DNA from: Aquimarina amphilecti
GTDB taxonomy: Bacteria; Bacteroidota; Bacteroidia; Flavobacteriales; Flavobacteriaceae
Direction: 5' to 3'
Assembly: GCF_900109375.1 (NCBI RefSeq)
Contig: NZ_FOAB01000001.1
Span: 558,001 to 622,000, forward strand
DNA: 64,000 nt
The translations under genes and the position numbers were made by a program. How positions within the stretch are numbered: the first letter of the stretch is position 1; every line of letters begins with the position of its first letter. The notes under the pieces are model-generated. The model saw nothing but the letters and a program-made list of their open reading frames with translations, did not search any database and had not been told where the DNA came from. Of this stretch, positions 45,745-53,739 are shown in pieces.

Positions 45745-45999
45745 ATGACGAAAGAAGAATTACTATCTAAATTAAAAACTATTATAGAACCCTATGTTCA
45801 AAATCAGGAAGGATTAAAGCAAATTTCTGAAGCTACTAATTTCATTGATGATTTAGAGATCAATTCAGCAAATTTAGTAGATATAATACTTGATGTAGAA
45901 GATGAATTTGGTATCGAAATAGATAATGATGGTATGGATAAAATGTTGACTGTAAAAGCATCAATAGAAGTAATTCAGGATAAATTAGCTACTAAATGA
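45745..45999 (+). CDS. Acyl carrier protein
   Basis: Small acidic carrier (84 residues) that holds the growing chain on a phosphopantetheine arm. The attachment serine is Ser41 in EINSANLVDI, with the helix II pattern VDIILDVEDEFGIEI following. The ATG at 45745 is chosen over an upstream start that would run back into the ketosynthase gene. Its last 4 bp overlap the transferase gene that should activate it. Confidence 0.93.
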   Translation: MTKEELLSKLKTIIEPYVQNQEGLKQISEATNFIDDLEINSANLVDIILDVEDEFGIEIDNDGMDKMLTVKASIEVIQDKLATK

Positions 46000-46541
46000 T
46001 AGGTGATGATATTGTAGATCTTAAACTTGCCAGAATCCAAAGTAATTGGAGAAGAAAAGGCTGGTTACAAAAGATTTTTGCAGAATCAGAACAAGAAATG
46101 ATCTGTAATTCTGAAGATCCAGATGGATTAATTTGGAAGCTTTGGAGTATGAAAGAAGCTACTTATAAAGCACACCAACGCCGTTTTTCTATTCCTAGAA
46201 AATATAACCCTTGGGCATTTGTTTGCTCGGATGAACAGGTGACAATTAATAACTATAGTTATAATACCGTTTCTAAACATACGGATAAGTATGCATATAC
46301 TATTTCCTATACAGATCAAAGTAATTTTATTTCTAAAGTGTTTACTGATAATTCATTAAGATATAAAAGAGTACTTCAGAATTATGTTGCTGATGTAATT
46401 GGAGTAAAAGAATCTTCTATTTCTATTCATAAAGATATCAATGGAATACCTAGTATCAAGATCAATAAAGAAGCTGTAGATATACCTCTTTCCTTTTCTA
46501 GCCATGGATCATTTTCGGCTTTTACTATTGATTTACCTTAA
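45996..46541 (+). CDS. 4'-phosphopantetheinyl transferase (AcpS/Sfp-type)
   Basis: Converts the adjacent apo-ACP to holo-ACP using CoA. The 181-residue protein has the motif GDDIVDL at 3-9 (metal-binding Asp) and WKLWSMKEATYKAH at 47-60 (catalytic Lys-Glu). The length lies between AcpS (about 125) and Sfp (about 225). It overlaps the ACP gene by 4 bp and is the last gene of the cluster, making it self-sufficient for carrier activation. Confidence 0.92.
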   Translation: MIGDDIVDLKLARIQSNWRRKGWLQKIFAESEQEMICNSEDPDGLIWKLWSMKEATYKAHQRRFSIPRKYNPWAFVCSDEQVTINNYSYNTVSKHTDKYAYTISYTDQSNFISKVFTDNSLRYKRVLQNYVADVIGVKESSISIHKDINGIPSIKINKEAVDIPLSFSSHGSFSAFTIDLP

Positions 46542-46613
46542 AGAAGAAGAATAGGGGCAAAATACCCTAATAAAAACAGTATTTATACCCTTATACAGTA
46601 TTCTTATCATTTG

Positions 46614-46621
46614 TATTTTCG
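46614..46621 (+). promoter_or_regulatory. -7 promoter box before a 47-residue open frame
   Basis: TATTTTCG, one base from the TAnnTTTG consensus, about 34 bp before the ATG at 46655. Confidence 0.35.
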
Positions 46622-46654
46622 CAATAGGGAAAATAAAATTTAAACGAATCAAAA

Positions 46655-46798
46655 ATGATCAGTACTTTATTAAGTAAAAGGAATACTATACCTGATGAGA
46701 AGATAAAAATAACTCGTCTAAAAGAAATGAATATTGTAAATAACGAATTCCTAAAATCTTCAGAAAAATTAGCAAAAGCGTATAATATTCATATATAA
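46655..46798 (+). CDS. 47-residue hypothetical protein
   Basis: Short frame MISTLLSKRN...AYNIHI with an amphipathic, Lys/Asn-rich composition and no membrane helix. A plausible -7 box lies upstream. It lies alone after the PKS cluster. There is no homology evidence, so this is a tentative call. Confidence 0.35.
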   Translation: MISTLLSKRNTIPDEKIKITRLKEMNIVNNEFLKSSEKLAKAYNIHI

Positions 46799-46814
46799 AT
46801 CAAAATAGTATAAT

Positions 46815-47420
46815 TTATTTCAAAATAGGAAAATCAAATACAATATCTAGTTTGTTTTTTTCTCTTTCATCGTGGATATTAACTCCATAATCACTGGTGT
46901 AAATAGTAGTTTTGCCAAGTAATTTTTTAGTAATATCTAAGGTGAAATTGATAATGACTTCTTTGGTAATACCTTTTATTGTGAGATTACCTATTACCTT
47001 ATAGTTGTTATCTCCAAAATGGACTACTTCAGAACTTTCGAAGTTTATTTTAGGATATTTCTTTTTGTAAAAGAATTTTTCCCACATTAAATGACCATCT
47101 CTTAAAAAATTACCAGTTTCCAACGTATTTACAAGAGCTGTTCCTTTAAAATAGGCATTGTCGGGATCTTCTGGATTAAAAGAGATTTTGAAATCTAATC
47201 CTGCAATAGTTCCACTAGTATCTTCAGAAGTAAAATCAAAAGATATTTTTGCGTTTTTCTTATCAAAATCAAGTTTAATAAAATCATTTATTAATGCATC
47301 TTCATGCCCGATGTATCCATCAGATCCACTAATCATCTTATCCGCAGGAGGTGTAAACTGACCATAGCCAAACGGAATTAAAAAAATTAAGAAAAGAATC
47401 GAATTAAGGTAGGTTTTCAT
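46815..47420 (-). CDS. YceI family protein
   Basis: Secreted (signal peptide to about residue 20, ...FGYGQ) 201-residue protein with the YceI lipocalin-like barrel that binds polyisoprenoids such as ubiquinone or menaquinone precursors. Motifs KISFDFTSEDTSGTIAGLDF and LTIKGITKEVIINFTL are typical. It converges with the short frame at 46655. The role is periplasmic lipid or quinone handling. Confidence 0.85.
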   Translation of the reverse strand: MKTYLNSILFLIFLIPFGYGQFTPPADKMISGSDGYIGHEDALINDFIKLDFDKKNAKISFDFTSEDTSGTIAGLDFKISFNPEDPDNAYFKGTALVNTLETGNFLRDGHLMWEKFFYKKKYPKINFESSEVVHFGDNNYKVIGNLTIKGITKEVIINFTLDITKKLLGKTTIYTSDYGVNIHDEREKNKLDIVFDFPILK

Positions 47421-47615
47421 ATCAAAAGTTAAGTTTTAAATATATAAATAATCAATAATCATTCCAATAGCTTTAACATATCAAACTTGGTAAAGGTTTT
47501 GAAAATCAACAGAATAATGATAATTTGATGTTAACATTTCTAAGAAATTCTGAAAAAAAATATAACTTAGAAAGGATTTAAAATATCAGGTTACGAATCT
47601 ATAAAGTTTTTGAAT

Positions 47616-47798
47616 ATGGAAAATCAAAATAAAAAGAAATCTTGGTCAAAGAGAAAATTTGCTGATTTCCAAAACAAGTATCGTAGATCTTCTAATTTTG
47701 GATATGGATCCAAAAGAGATAAGTTTGCTATTGCGGGAGATGGTGAATTAGCAGTACTAAGAAAAAAGAATTCAGATGATATGAATATTATGAGCTAG
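47616..47798 (+). CDS. Small basic hypothetical protein
   Basis: A 60-residue protein starting MENQNKKKSW, very rich in Lys, Arg, Ser and aromatic residues (SKRKFADFQNKYRRSS), ending in DDMNIMS. No signal or known motif. The ATG at 47616 is preferred over a TTG two codons upstream. It is a single gene before the convergent exporter. Function unknown; the composition suggests nucleic-acid binding. Confidence 0.5.
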   Translation: MENQNKKKSWSKRKFADFQNKYRRSSNFGYGSKRDKFAIAGDGELAVLRKKNSDDMNIMS

Positions 47799-47804
47799 TA
47801 TTCA

Positions 47805-49007
47805 TTAGTTGATCTTTTTGTCACTAGCTTTGATATATATTAAAATACCAACAGAAATTGCAGCACAAATGGAGAACCCTAAGAAAAGTGGTAACGCTGT
47901 ATCACTTACATACTTTCCTATATAAGTACTAATAGGAACAGCCATTATTGTGCTTATAAATCCTGTAATAGCTGCTGCTATTCCTGCAATATGACCAACA
48001 GGTTCCATTGCTAGTGCTCTTAAATTACCAAACAGAAATCCTATTGAAAAAAATTGCAATCCAAAGAAAACTAAAAGAACTATTACATTAGGATTCGGAT
48101 TTCCATAAAACAAAATAAGGTAAACTAACGAAATACCTAAAAAAGAATATAACGAAATCGTTACTAATTTTTCCATTCCATATTTTAAAACTAAAGTTCC
48201 ATTTAAGAAAGTAGCGGAACCAATAGAGATTGCTAATAATGCGAAAATATATGGGAATTCATCTTTGAGTTGATATTGCTGTTCGAAAATTTGCTGCGAG
48301 CTACTTAAATATACTAAAAATGATCCTACAATGAACCCTGAAATAAGCGTATATGCAATGGTTGTTTTGTATTTCACTAATTCTCGTAAACCATCTATAA
48401 ATATAGAAGGAGTAAACTTTATCCGTTTTTCTACAGTTAGAGTTTCTTTTTGCCGTTTCCAGAACCAAAGAGACACCAAACCGCTAAATACTAGTTGAAT
48501 ATAAAAAATTGCTTGCCAGTTTGCATGATCTAATACTGATTTACCTAATGCTGGAGCTACAATTGGAACCAGTAGAAAAACAACGGTGATAAAAGACATA
48601 ATACGTGCCATATAATCTCCACTATATGTATCTCTAATCATTGCAATAGCAATTGTTCTAGGTGCCGAGAGTCCTATACCTTGTAAAATTCTTCCAGCAA
48701 TCATGACCGTAAGATTAGTAGCGTTAATACACATAAAACTTGCTATAACAAAAAGTAAGATTCCAATATATACTACAGGTTTCCTTCCGATACTATCCGA
48801 TATTGGTCCAAAAATTAATGGCCCGATACCAAGTCCCAAAAAAATCATAGTTATCAATAATTGGTTATCCGCAAGTTCTGTTGTACCAATACTAATTCCT
48901 ATAATATCTAATGCTGGCAATAGAGCATCTATGGCTAATGCAACAATGGACATAAGTGATGCCATTAAGCCAATAAATTCTAATTGAGCATATTTTTTAT
49001 TTTGCAT
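47805..49007 (-). CDS. MFS drug-resistance transporter, Bcr/CflA family
   Basis: Inner-membrane efflux pump with 12 predicted helices and the motif-A-like GPISDSIGRKPVVYIGI loop between helices 2 and 3 that defines the major facilitator superfamily. The Bcr/CflA group exports bicyclomycin, sulfonamides or cysteine. The length of 400 is normal. It is monocistronic and could export the PKS product, which lies 1.3 kb away, but there is no evidence of coupling. Confidence 0.87.
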   Translation of the reverse strand: MQNKKYAQLEFIGLMASLMSIVALAIDALLPALDIIGISIGTTELADNQLLITMIFLGLGIGPLIFGPISDSIGRKPVVYIGILLFVIASFMCINATNLTVMIAGRILQGIGLSAPRTIAIAMIRDTYSGDYMARIMSFITVVFLLVPIVAPALGKSVLDHANWQAIFYIQLVFSGLVSLWFWKRQKETLTVEKRIKFTPSIFIDGLRELVKYKTTIAYTLISGFIVGSFLVYLSSSQQIFEQQYQLKDEFPYIFALLAISIGSATFLNGTLVLKYGMEKLVTISLYSFLGISLVYLILFYGNPNPNVIVLLVFFGLQFFSIGFLFGNLRALAMEPVGHIAGIAAAITGFISTIMAVPISTYIGKYVSDTALPLFLGFSICAAISVGILIYIKASDKKIN

Positions 49008-49125
49008 TCCGCAAAAGTAATTTATTTAAGAATGTAGTCTTCTATTAATCTTAGCTATTTAACCTTTAGTTAAGAGCATTTTTGCTACGATCTAATACGA
49101 TAGAATTTGTTGTATATTGGATTAT

Positions 49126-49842
49126 ATGAAATTGTTTAACGCACAACGCAAAAATCTAATGAAAGATAAGGGGATACGAAAATATCTATTGTATGCTATT
49201 GGTGAAATTATTTTGGTAGTTATCGGTATACTAATCGCTGTTAGTATTAATAATGCAAATGAAATAAGAAAAACTAAAAATAATCTAAAAAATATTCTTA
49301 CTACATATAAAGAAGATTTAAAGATTGATACGATAATGGTGGGGCGTGCTTTGGATGTATTAGATGCTAGAAAGAAAATGTTTGATCAATTTTTAAGTGA
49401 TTCTGTAACCATAGAAATGTATAAGAAGAATCCATCAGCAATGGGATTGATTCTTAATTATAATCCATTCGAGCTGCAACAAAAAGGAATCCGATTATTA
49501 GAAAAGTTTAATAGTAATACAGAAACGGATAGTCTTGTTACAATCATATTAGCTAACCATAATGCTTTTGATAAACTTATAAAAGAGACACACGAACGAA
49601 TCGGTAGTGATATTAGCGACAATATGAATTACCTAAAATATAATCATCCATGGATTGGTGATCTATTATTAGGGAAATTAGAAAACCCTGCGATGTATGA
49701 GTATTTTATAAGTGATACGTACAGAGCTAGATTGGCAATCCATAATATGCTAGTTTATGGAAATCTAAAACCTATATTAGATCAATATATCAAAAGCACA
49801 AAAACAATTTTAGTTGATATAGAAAAAAGAGTAGGAGATTAG
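49126..49842 (+). CDS. DUF6090 family membrane-anchored protein
   Basis: A 238-residue protein with a short cytosolic N-terminus, one membrane helix (YLLYAIGEIILVVIGILIAVSINN) and a helical periplasmic domain. This arrangement and the KYLLYAIGEI signature define DUF6090, common and expanded in Flavobacteriia. The ATG at 49126 follows an in-frame TTG three codons earlier. Function unknown. Confidence 0.83.
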   Translation: MKLFNAQRKNLMKDKGIRKYLLYAIGEIILVVIGILIAVSINNANEIRKTKNNLKNILTTYKEDLKIDTIMVGRALDVLDARKKMFDQFLSDSVTIEMYKKNPSAMGLILNYNPFELQQKGIRLLEKFNSNTETDSLVTIILANHNAFDKLIKETHERIGSDISDNMNYLKYNHPWIGDLLLGKLENPAMYEYFISDTYRARLAIHNMLVYGNLKPILDQYIKSTKTILVDIEKRVGD

Positions 49843-49932
49843 TAGGTGTCATATAATTGAATTATGGCTTAAAATTCGTAAATTACGGTATAGAGTTTGG
49901 TGGTAATTAGTTGTAATACAAAATAATACATT

Positions 49933-50499
49933 ATGAGGGCTGTTTTTTTATTGTTCGTGTTAGGAAGTTTTTTGATAGGGTGTAGTGGTGCAAAAATTGT
50001 AGCTCCAACTGCCCAAAGTGAAGCATTAGAAGCATTGATTGCTAAAAAATCTTTTACTATAGAATCTGATTGGATGTATCCATTAGCAACGTCAAGCATG
50101 AATACTATAGCTAATAGTGGTTTGTTACCGCCGGGAAGTACTGTTAATGGAATTAGTCTTATAGGAAATCAGAATTATGTAAGAGTCCACGGAGATAGTA
50201 TTTCAATGGAACTACCATTTTATGGTGAACGACAATTACCCGGTCAGTTTACTAGAAATGAAGGAGGTATTGTGTTTAAAGGAGTTCCAGATCGGTATGA
50301 AGTTACTAAAGACGAGAAGCGCCAAAGACATATGATTAAGTTTACGGTTAAGAATAATAGAGAATCCTATAGGGTTATGGTAACGTTGTATCCAAATTGG
50401 ACTTCTAATATTAATATAAATAGTAGTCATCGTACATCTATTCGTTATAGAGGAAATGTGTCGATTTTAGAATCGGATGACGGATTGGTTACTAATTAA
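49933..50499 (+). CDS. DUF4251 family lipoprotein
   Basis: A 188-residue lipoprotein (lipobox ...LIGCSGAK, Cys17). The mature domain contains SKSFTIESDWMYPLATSS-like and the FYGERQLP and FKGVPDRYEVTKDEK patterns of DUF4251, found in Bacteroidota. The start is ATG at 49933. No function is known. Confidence 0.8.
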   Translation: MRAVFLLFVLGSFLIGCSGAKIVAPTAQSEALEALIAKKSFTIESDWMYPLATSSMNTIANSGLLPPGSTVNGISLIGNQNYVRVHGDSISMELPFYGERQLPGQFTRNEGGIVFKGVPDRYEVTKDEKRQRHMIKFTVKNNRESYRVMVTLYPNWTSNININSSHRTSIRYRGNVSILESDDGLVTN

Positions 50500-50535
50500 T
50501 GTTTTATTTCTAATAGTAAAAGTTGGTAAGTAGGT

Positions 50536-51381
50536 TTAAATACTTTTAAGAAGATCATCAATATCTTCTATATAAGTTTGATAAAACTCTTCAACATAGG
50601 GTCTTCTGCTATTGTAACCTTGTGCTAAAAGTTCCTTAGAAGTTTCTAATGCATTTTTTATTTCTAAAGGATTATGATCTAGAGCTTTTAATGTTTTTGC
50701 TTTCCAATACATTAGATCAGCATTATTATTATACTTTATCCCTAATTCAAATTTTTCCATTGCTTTATTAAACTCACCTGTTTCATAATAGGTAATACCA
50801 TAGTACATAAACGCTCTACTCTCTATATAATTTAAATCACCCGATTTAGTTTCGTGAGCAAAAAACTTTTTGAAATAATCTTGTGCTTTTGGATACTCCT
50901 TTTTCATCATATATGAGATACCTCGCATAAAATCGATATTCTCAGATTGTGGATAATCAACAAAATTTGGAGTAAGCGTATCTAATTCATTAAAATCTTT
51001 AATAGCATTATCATAATCTCTATAAAAATATAAATATAAATATCCTCTATATCCTTGCCAAGACTCTGGATCAAGTGATACAGCTTTTTTGTATTTTTTC
51101 ATAGTTTCTGTATTGATACCACGCTTTACTCTAGAGGCCCCCATTTCTCTATGGGGATCAGAGAAAGTAGTATCTAAAATACTAGCCTCTTGAATTTGAA
51201 AATGTTCCTCTGGAGAACCTTGATAATACACTCCATGCAGTCCTTTCATAAACTGTTTAGCATATTTTTTGGACTCGGTTTCCGTAAACTCAGTTTTGTA
51301 CAATTCTGGATTTTGATTGCAAGAGCTAATGAACAAAACCAGAAAAAATAAACTACGGTAAAATATCTTGAATCTTTCCAT
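50536..51381 (-). CDS. TPR-repeat lipoprotein
   Basis: A 281-residue lipoprotein (Cys21, ...FISSCNQN) with a string of tetratricopeptide helices from about 60 to the end (SWQGYRGYLYLYFYRDYDNAIKDF, YYETGEFNKAMEKFELGI). TPRs give a protein-protein interaction surface, probably on the periplasmic side of the outer or inner membrane. The 5' end overlaps the 3' end of the next gene by 29 bp, so the two form an operon. Confidence 0.8.
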   Translation of the reverse strand: MERFKIFYRSLFFLVLFISSCNQNPELYKTEFTETESKKYAKQFMKGLHGVYYQGSPEEHFQIQEASILDTTFSDPHREMGASRVKRGINTETMKKYKKAVSLDPESWQGYRGYLYLYFYRDYDNAIKDFNELDTLTPNFVDYPQSENIDFMRGISYMMKKEYPKAQDYFKKFFAHETKSGDLNYIESRAFMYYGITYYETGEFNKAMEKFELGIKYNNNADLMYWKAKTLKALDHNPLEIKNALETSKELLAQGYNSRRPYVEEFYQTYIEDIDDLLKSI

Positions 51382-52480
51382 TTTTTAAAATAAAGGTTAT
51401 GTAGAAGTAAGAATCTCTTTCTGTATTTCTAATTACACAAGGTTTCCATTGTTTTACATTAGAAATGATATCATATAAATGCATAATTGTTTCCTCAGGA
51501 AACTCCTTCTTATTGTATTCAAAATCAGCGGTTTGATCAGTAGTAAATTTGCCAGCTTTTCCTTTACAATTAATAACAAACCTAAAAGTTAAATAACCCG
51601 ATTCATTTTTTAGTTTACTCAAATCTAGTTTGCTAAAAACTAATCGTTTCAAACTTCCTTTTCCTCCAATAAATCCCGCTCGATCATTTGCTCCATTATA
51701 ATAATCCGCTATATAATCATGATCACCACAGAGCACTAGCTCTTTATCCTTATCAATAGTTTTATTAAAATCAATATAACCAACACGTTTTATATTGTGC
51801 TGAGAAAGATTATTAAAATCTGAAGGTAATAATTGTTCAACTAGTATTCTTTCTATTCTATATGCATCAGTAGTAAGAGTAGATGCGTATAGTCCTAAAT
51901 CTTGAACGTAAATGCTACGAGAATAAAAGTTTGTAGTTTTTTTTTGATTTTCTCCAAACACTGAGGTATTTATAATATTTTGCTCTACAATTTTAGCTGG
52001 TTTTGATTCAATTGTAGTATCCTTAACCATTTTAATAGATCTACTATCATCAATATACCTAGATGTATTATTCTTCAGTTTTGCCTTATAGTAAACAGTA
52101 TCCTGATTAAAGGTAAGATAATAATTCATAGCTTCTTCTTGGTACACAGCCGTAAGTGTATCTTTGCCATAGAAACGTTGCGCACTAACTTCTATCATAT
52201 GGTTACCTTGAATACTAAATTGATTAGAAGATAGTATTTTAAAATCTGGGCCATATATTTCTTTACGATAGATACTATCATTTAATTTTTTGATTAAAGA
52301 ATAGTCGATATAAGTTCTTGGATCTTGTTGATCTTTTAAGTAAACATTTCTATAATATTTATTTACGATACCTTCGTTTCCTCCATGTTTAGGGATAAAA
52401 AAACGTTCATTCTGACTAAGGTTTTTATTACAAGAAGAGCATATAATGCATAAAAATAAAAACAGTAATTTTTGGTACAT
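51353..52480 (-). CDS. Hypothetical lipoprotein with TonB-C-like C-terminus
   Basis: A 375-residue lipoprotein (Cys17, ...ICSSCNKN). The first 270 residues are beta-rich with no recognised family. The last about 100 residues (YLTFRFVINCKGKAGKFTT ... KQWKPCVIRNTERDSYFYITFILKNGKIQDILP) look like a TonB C-terminal domain, which in Bacteroidota contacts peptidoglycan or receptor plugs. It lacks the Pro-rich spacer and the N-terminal membrane helix of a true TonB. It is translationally coupled to the TPR gene. Confidence 0.65.
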   Translation of the reverse strand: MYQKLLFLFLCIICSSCNKNLSQNERFFIPKHGGNEGIVNKYYRNVYLKDQQDPRTYIDYSLIKKLNDSIYRKEIYGPDFKILSSNQFSIQGNHMIEVSAQRFYGKDTLTAVYQEEAMNYYLTFNQDTVYYKAKLKNNTSRYIDDSRSIKMVKDTTIESKPAKIVEQNIINTSVFGENQKKTTNFYSRSIYVQDLGLYASTLTTDAYRIERILVEQLLPSDFNNLSQHNIKRVGYIDFNKTIDKDKELVLCGDHDYIADYYNGANDRAGFIGGKGSLKRLVFSKLDLSKLKNESGYLTFRFVINCKGKAGKFTTDQTADFEYNKKEFPEETIMHLYDIISNVKQWKPCVIRNTERDSYFYITFILKNGKIQDILP

Positions 52481-52519
52481 TGATTTGATATAAGTTGATG
52501 AATAAAGGTAATTCTTATT

Positions 52520-53419
52520 TTATGAATATAAAATTAAAAAAACACCAACCATAATACCGAATAAGGGAACTAGCTTTTTTCTTTTATTCTTTTCTTTGAA
52601 GACAAGACCACCGATCACAACTGCTATTAATATTTGACTTCGTTTTATAGCAGACAACAGCATAATTAATGCTTCAGGATCTTGTAGCGCTTTAAAATAG
52701 AAATAATCCGCTGCTTGCAATAATACACCTACTGCTACAATCGTCCAACGCCAAGTGAATTTCTTTCTTTTTTCTACATTATTAAACCAGGTAAATGACA
52801 AAATCACTAATAAGATTAAAACAGTGTAAAAACAAAACCAAAATTGTAAAGTTTGTGGTGTAAGTGCCAAACTCTGAATAAGAAACTTATCATATAAACC
52901 ACTAGAGGCTCCTAAAAATGTGGCTCCAATAATCGCAAAAATCCACTTATTTCGTTTAAAATTGATCCCTTCTTTTTTACCAATTTTAGAATATAATACT
53001 ACAGAAAATATGATCAAAAAGAAACCTATCCATTGTAAGAAATTTGGTCGCTCTTGATAAATCAAAATAGCTCCTATAAATGTAAAAAATGGACCTGCAG
53101 AACGTATTGGGGTAACTATAGTAATTGGTAAATGTTTAAGTGCTTGATATGCTAAAATCCAAGAAGTAGCCATTATCATTGATTTAATAAAAATAAAACC
53201 ATGTGTTTGCCAAGGAATTGCATCAATATAAAACCCGATCTCTTTTGTAAATTCCGGATAATATTGAGATCCTATAAAAAAGGGAAGGAGTAACAAGAAA
53301 CCAGATCCAATAGTACCAAGAAGTACAGGAAAAACCTCATTTCCCTGTACAGCATGCTTTTTACATAAATTGTGCAATCCTAAAAAAAGAGCTGCTAATA
53401 AACCTTGATACATCCACAT
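52520..53419 (-). CDS. EamA-type DMT transporter
   Basis: Inner-membrane transporter of 299 residues with ten predicted helices. The start MWMYQGLLAALFLG is retained because it matches the usual beginning of this flavobacterial group. The second copy of the EamA repeat begins near 150. The substrate is unknown. It is upstream of the lipoprotein operon on the same strand, 39 bp away, and may belong to it. Confidence 0.8.
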   Translation of the reverse strand: MWMYQGLLAALFLGLHNLCKKHAVQGNEVFPVLLGTIGSGFLLLLPFFIGSQYYPEFTKEIGFYIDAIPWQTHGFIFIKSMIMATSWILAYQALKHLPITIVTPIRSAGPFFTFIGAILIYQERPNFLQWIGFFLIIFSVVLYSKIGKKEGINFKRNKWIFAIIGATFLGASSGLYDKFLIQSLALTPQTLQFWFCFYTVLILLVILSFTWFNNVEKRKKFTWRWTIVAVGVLLQAADYFYFKALQDPEALIMLLSAIKRSQILIAVVIGGLVFKEKNKRKKLVPLFGIMVGVFLILYS

Positions 53420-53739
53420 GCCGCGAATATAAGTTATTAGAAAATTTTATAAAGAGTTGTGCTTATTCTATTTTTTGGGAATTACCTGATTAAAAACTTC
53501 CTCGAGTTTTTAGTATAGTGCAAGGCTAACAAAGTATTTGATCAGAAAAAGTTAAAATAACTGTAGGAATTATACTTCTTATATTTTTTATATAACATAA
53601 TTACGAATATTGTATTTTTTTAAGACTTAAATTGATGTTTACTTAATTAATTGGATATATTTGCGCCATCATACCAATTTATTATTCACGCATAATACTT
53701 TTTAACTATTTAACACAAATCATTTAATTAAAACCTAAA
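53420..53739. other. 320-bp divergent promoter region
   Basis: No gene. It separates the EamA gene (minus) and the esterase gene (plus) and holds the -7 box at 53656-53663. Its long AT-rich left part may contain the promoter of the EamA operon, but no clear box is seen there. Confidence 0.6.
53656..53663 (+). promoter_or_regulatory. -7 promoter box for the T9SS esterase gene
   Basis: TATATTTG matches TAnnTTTG; a TTGATG about 20 bp upstream could be the -33 element. The leader would be about 70 nt. Confidence 0.6.
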
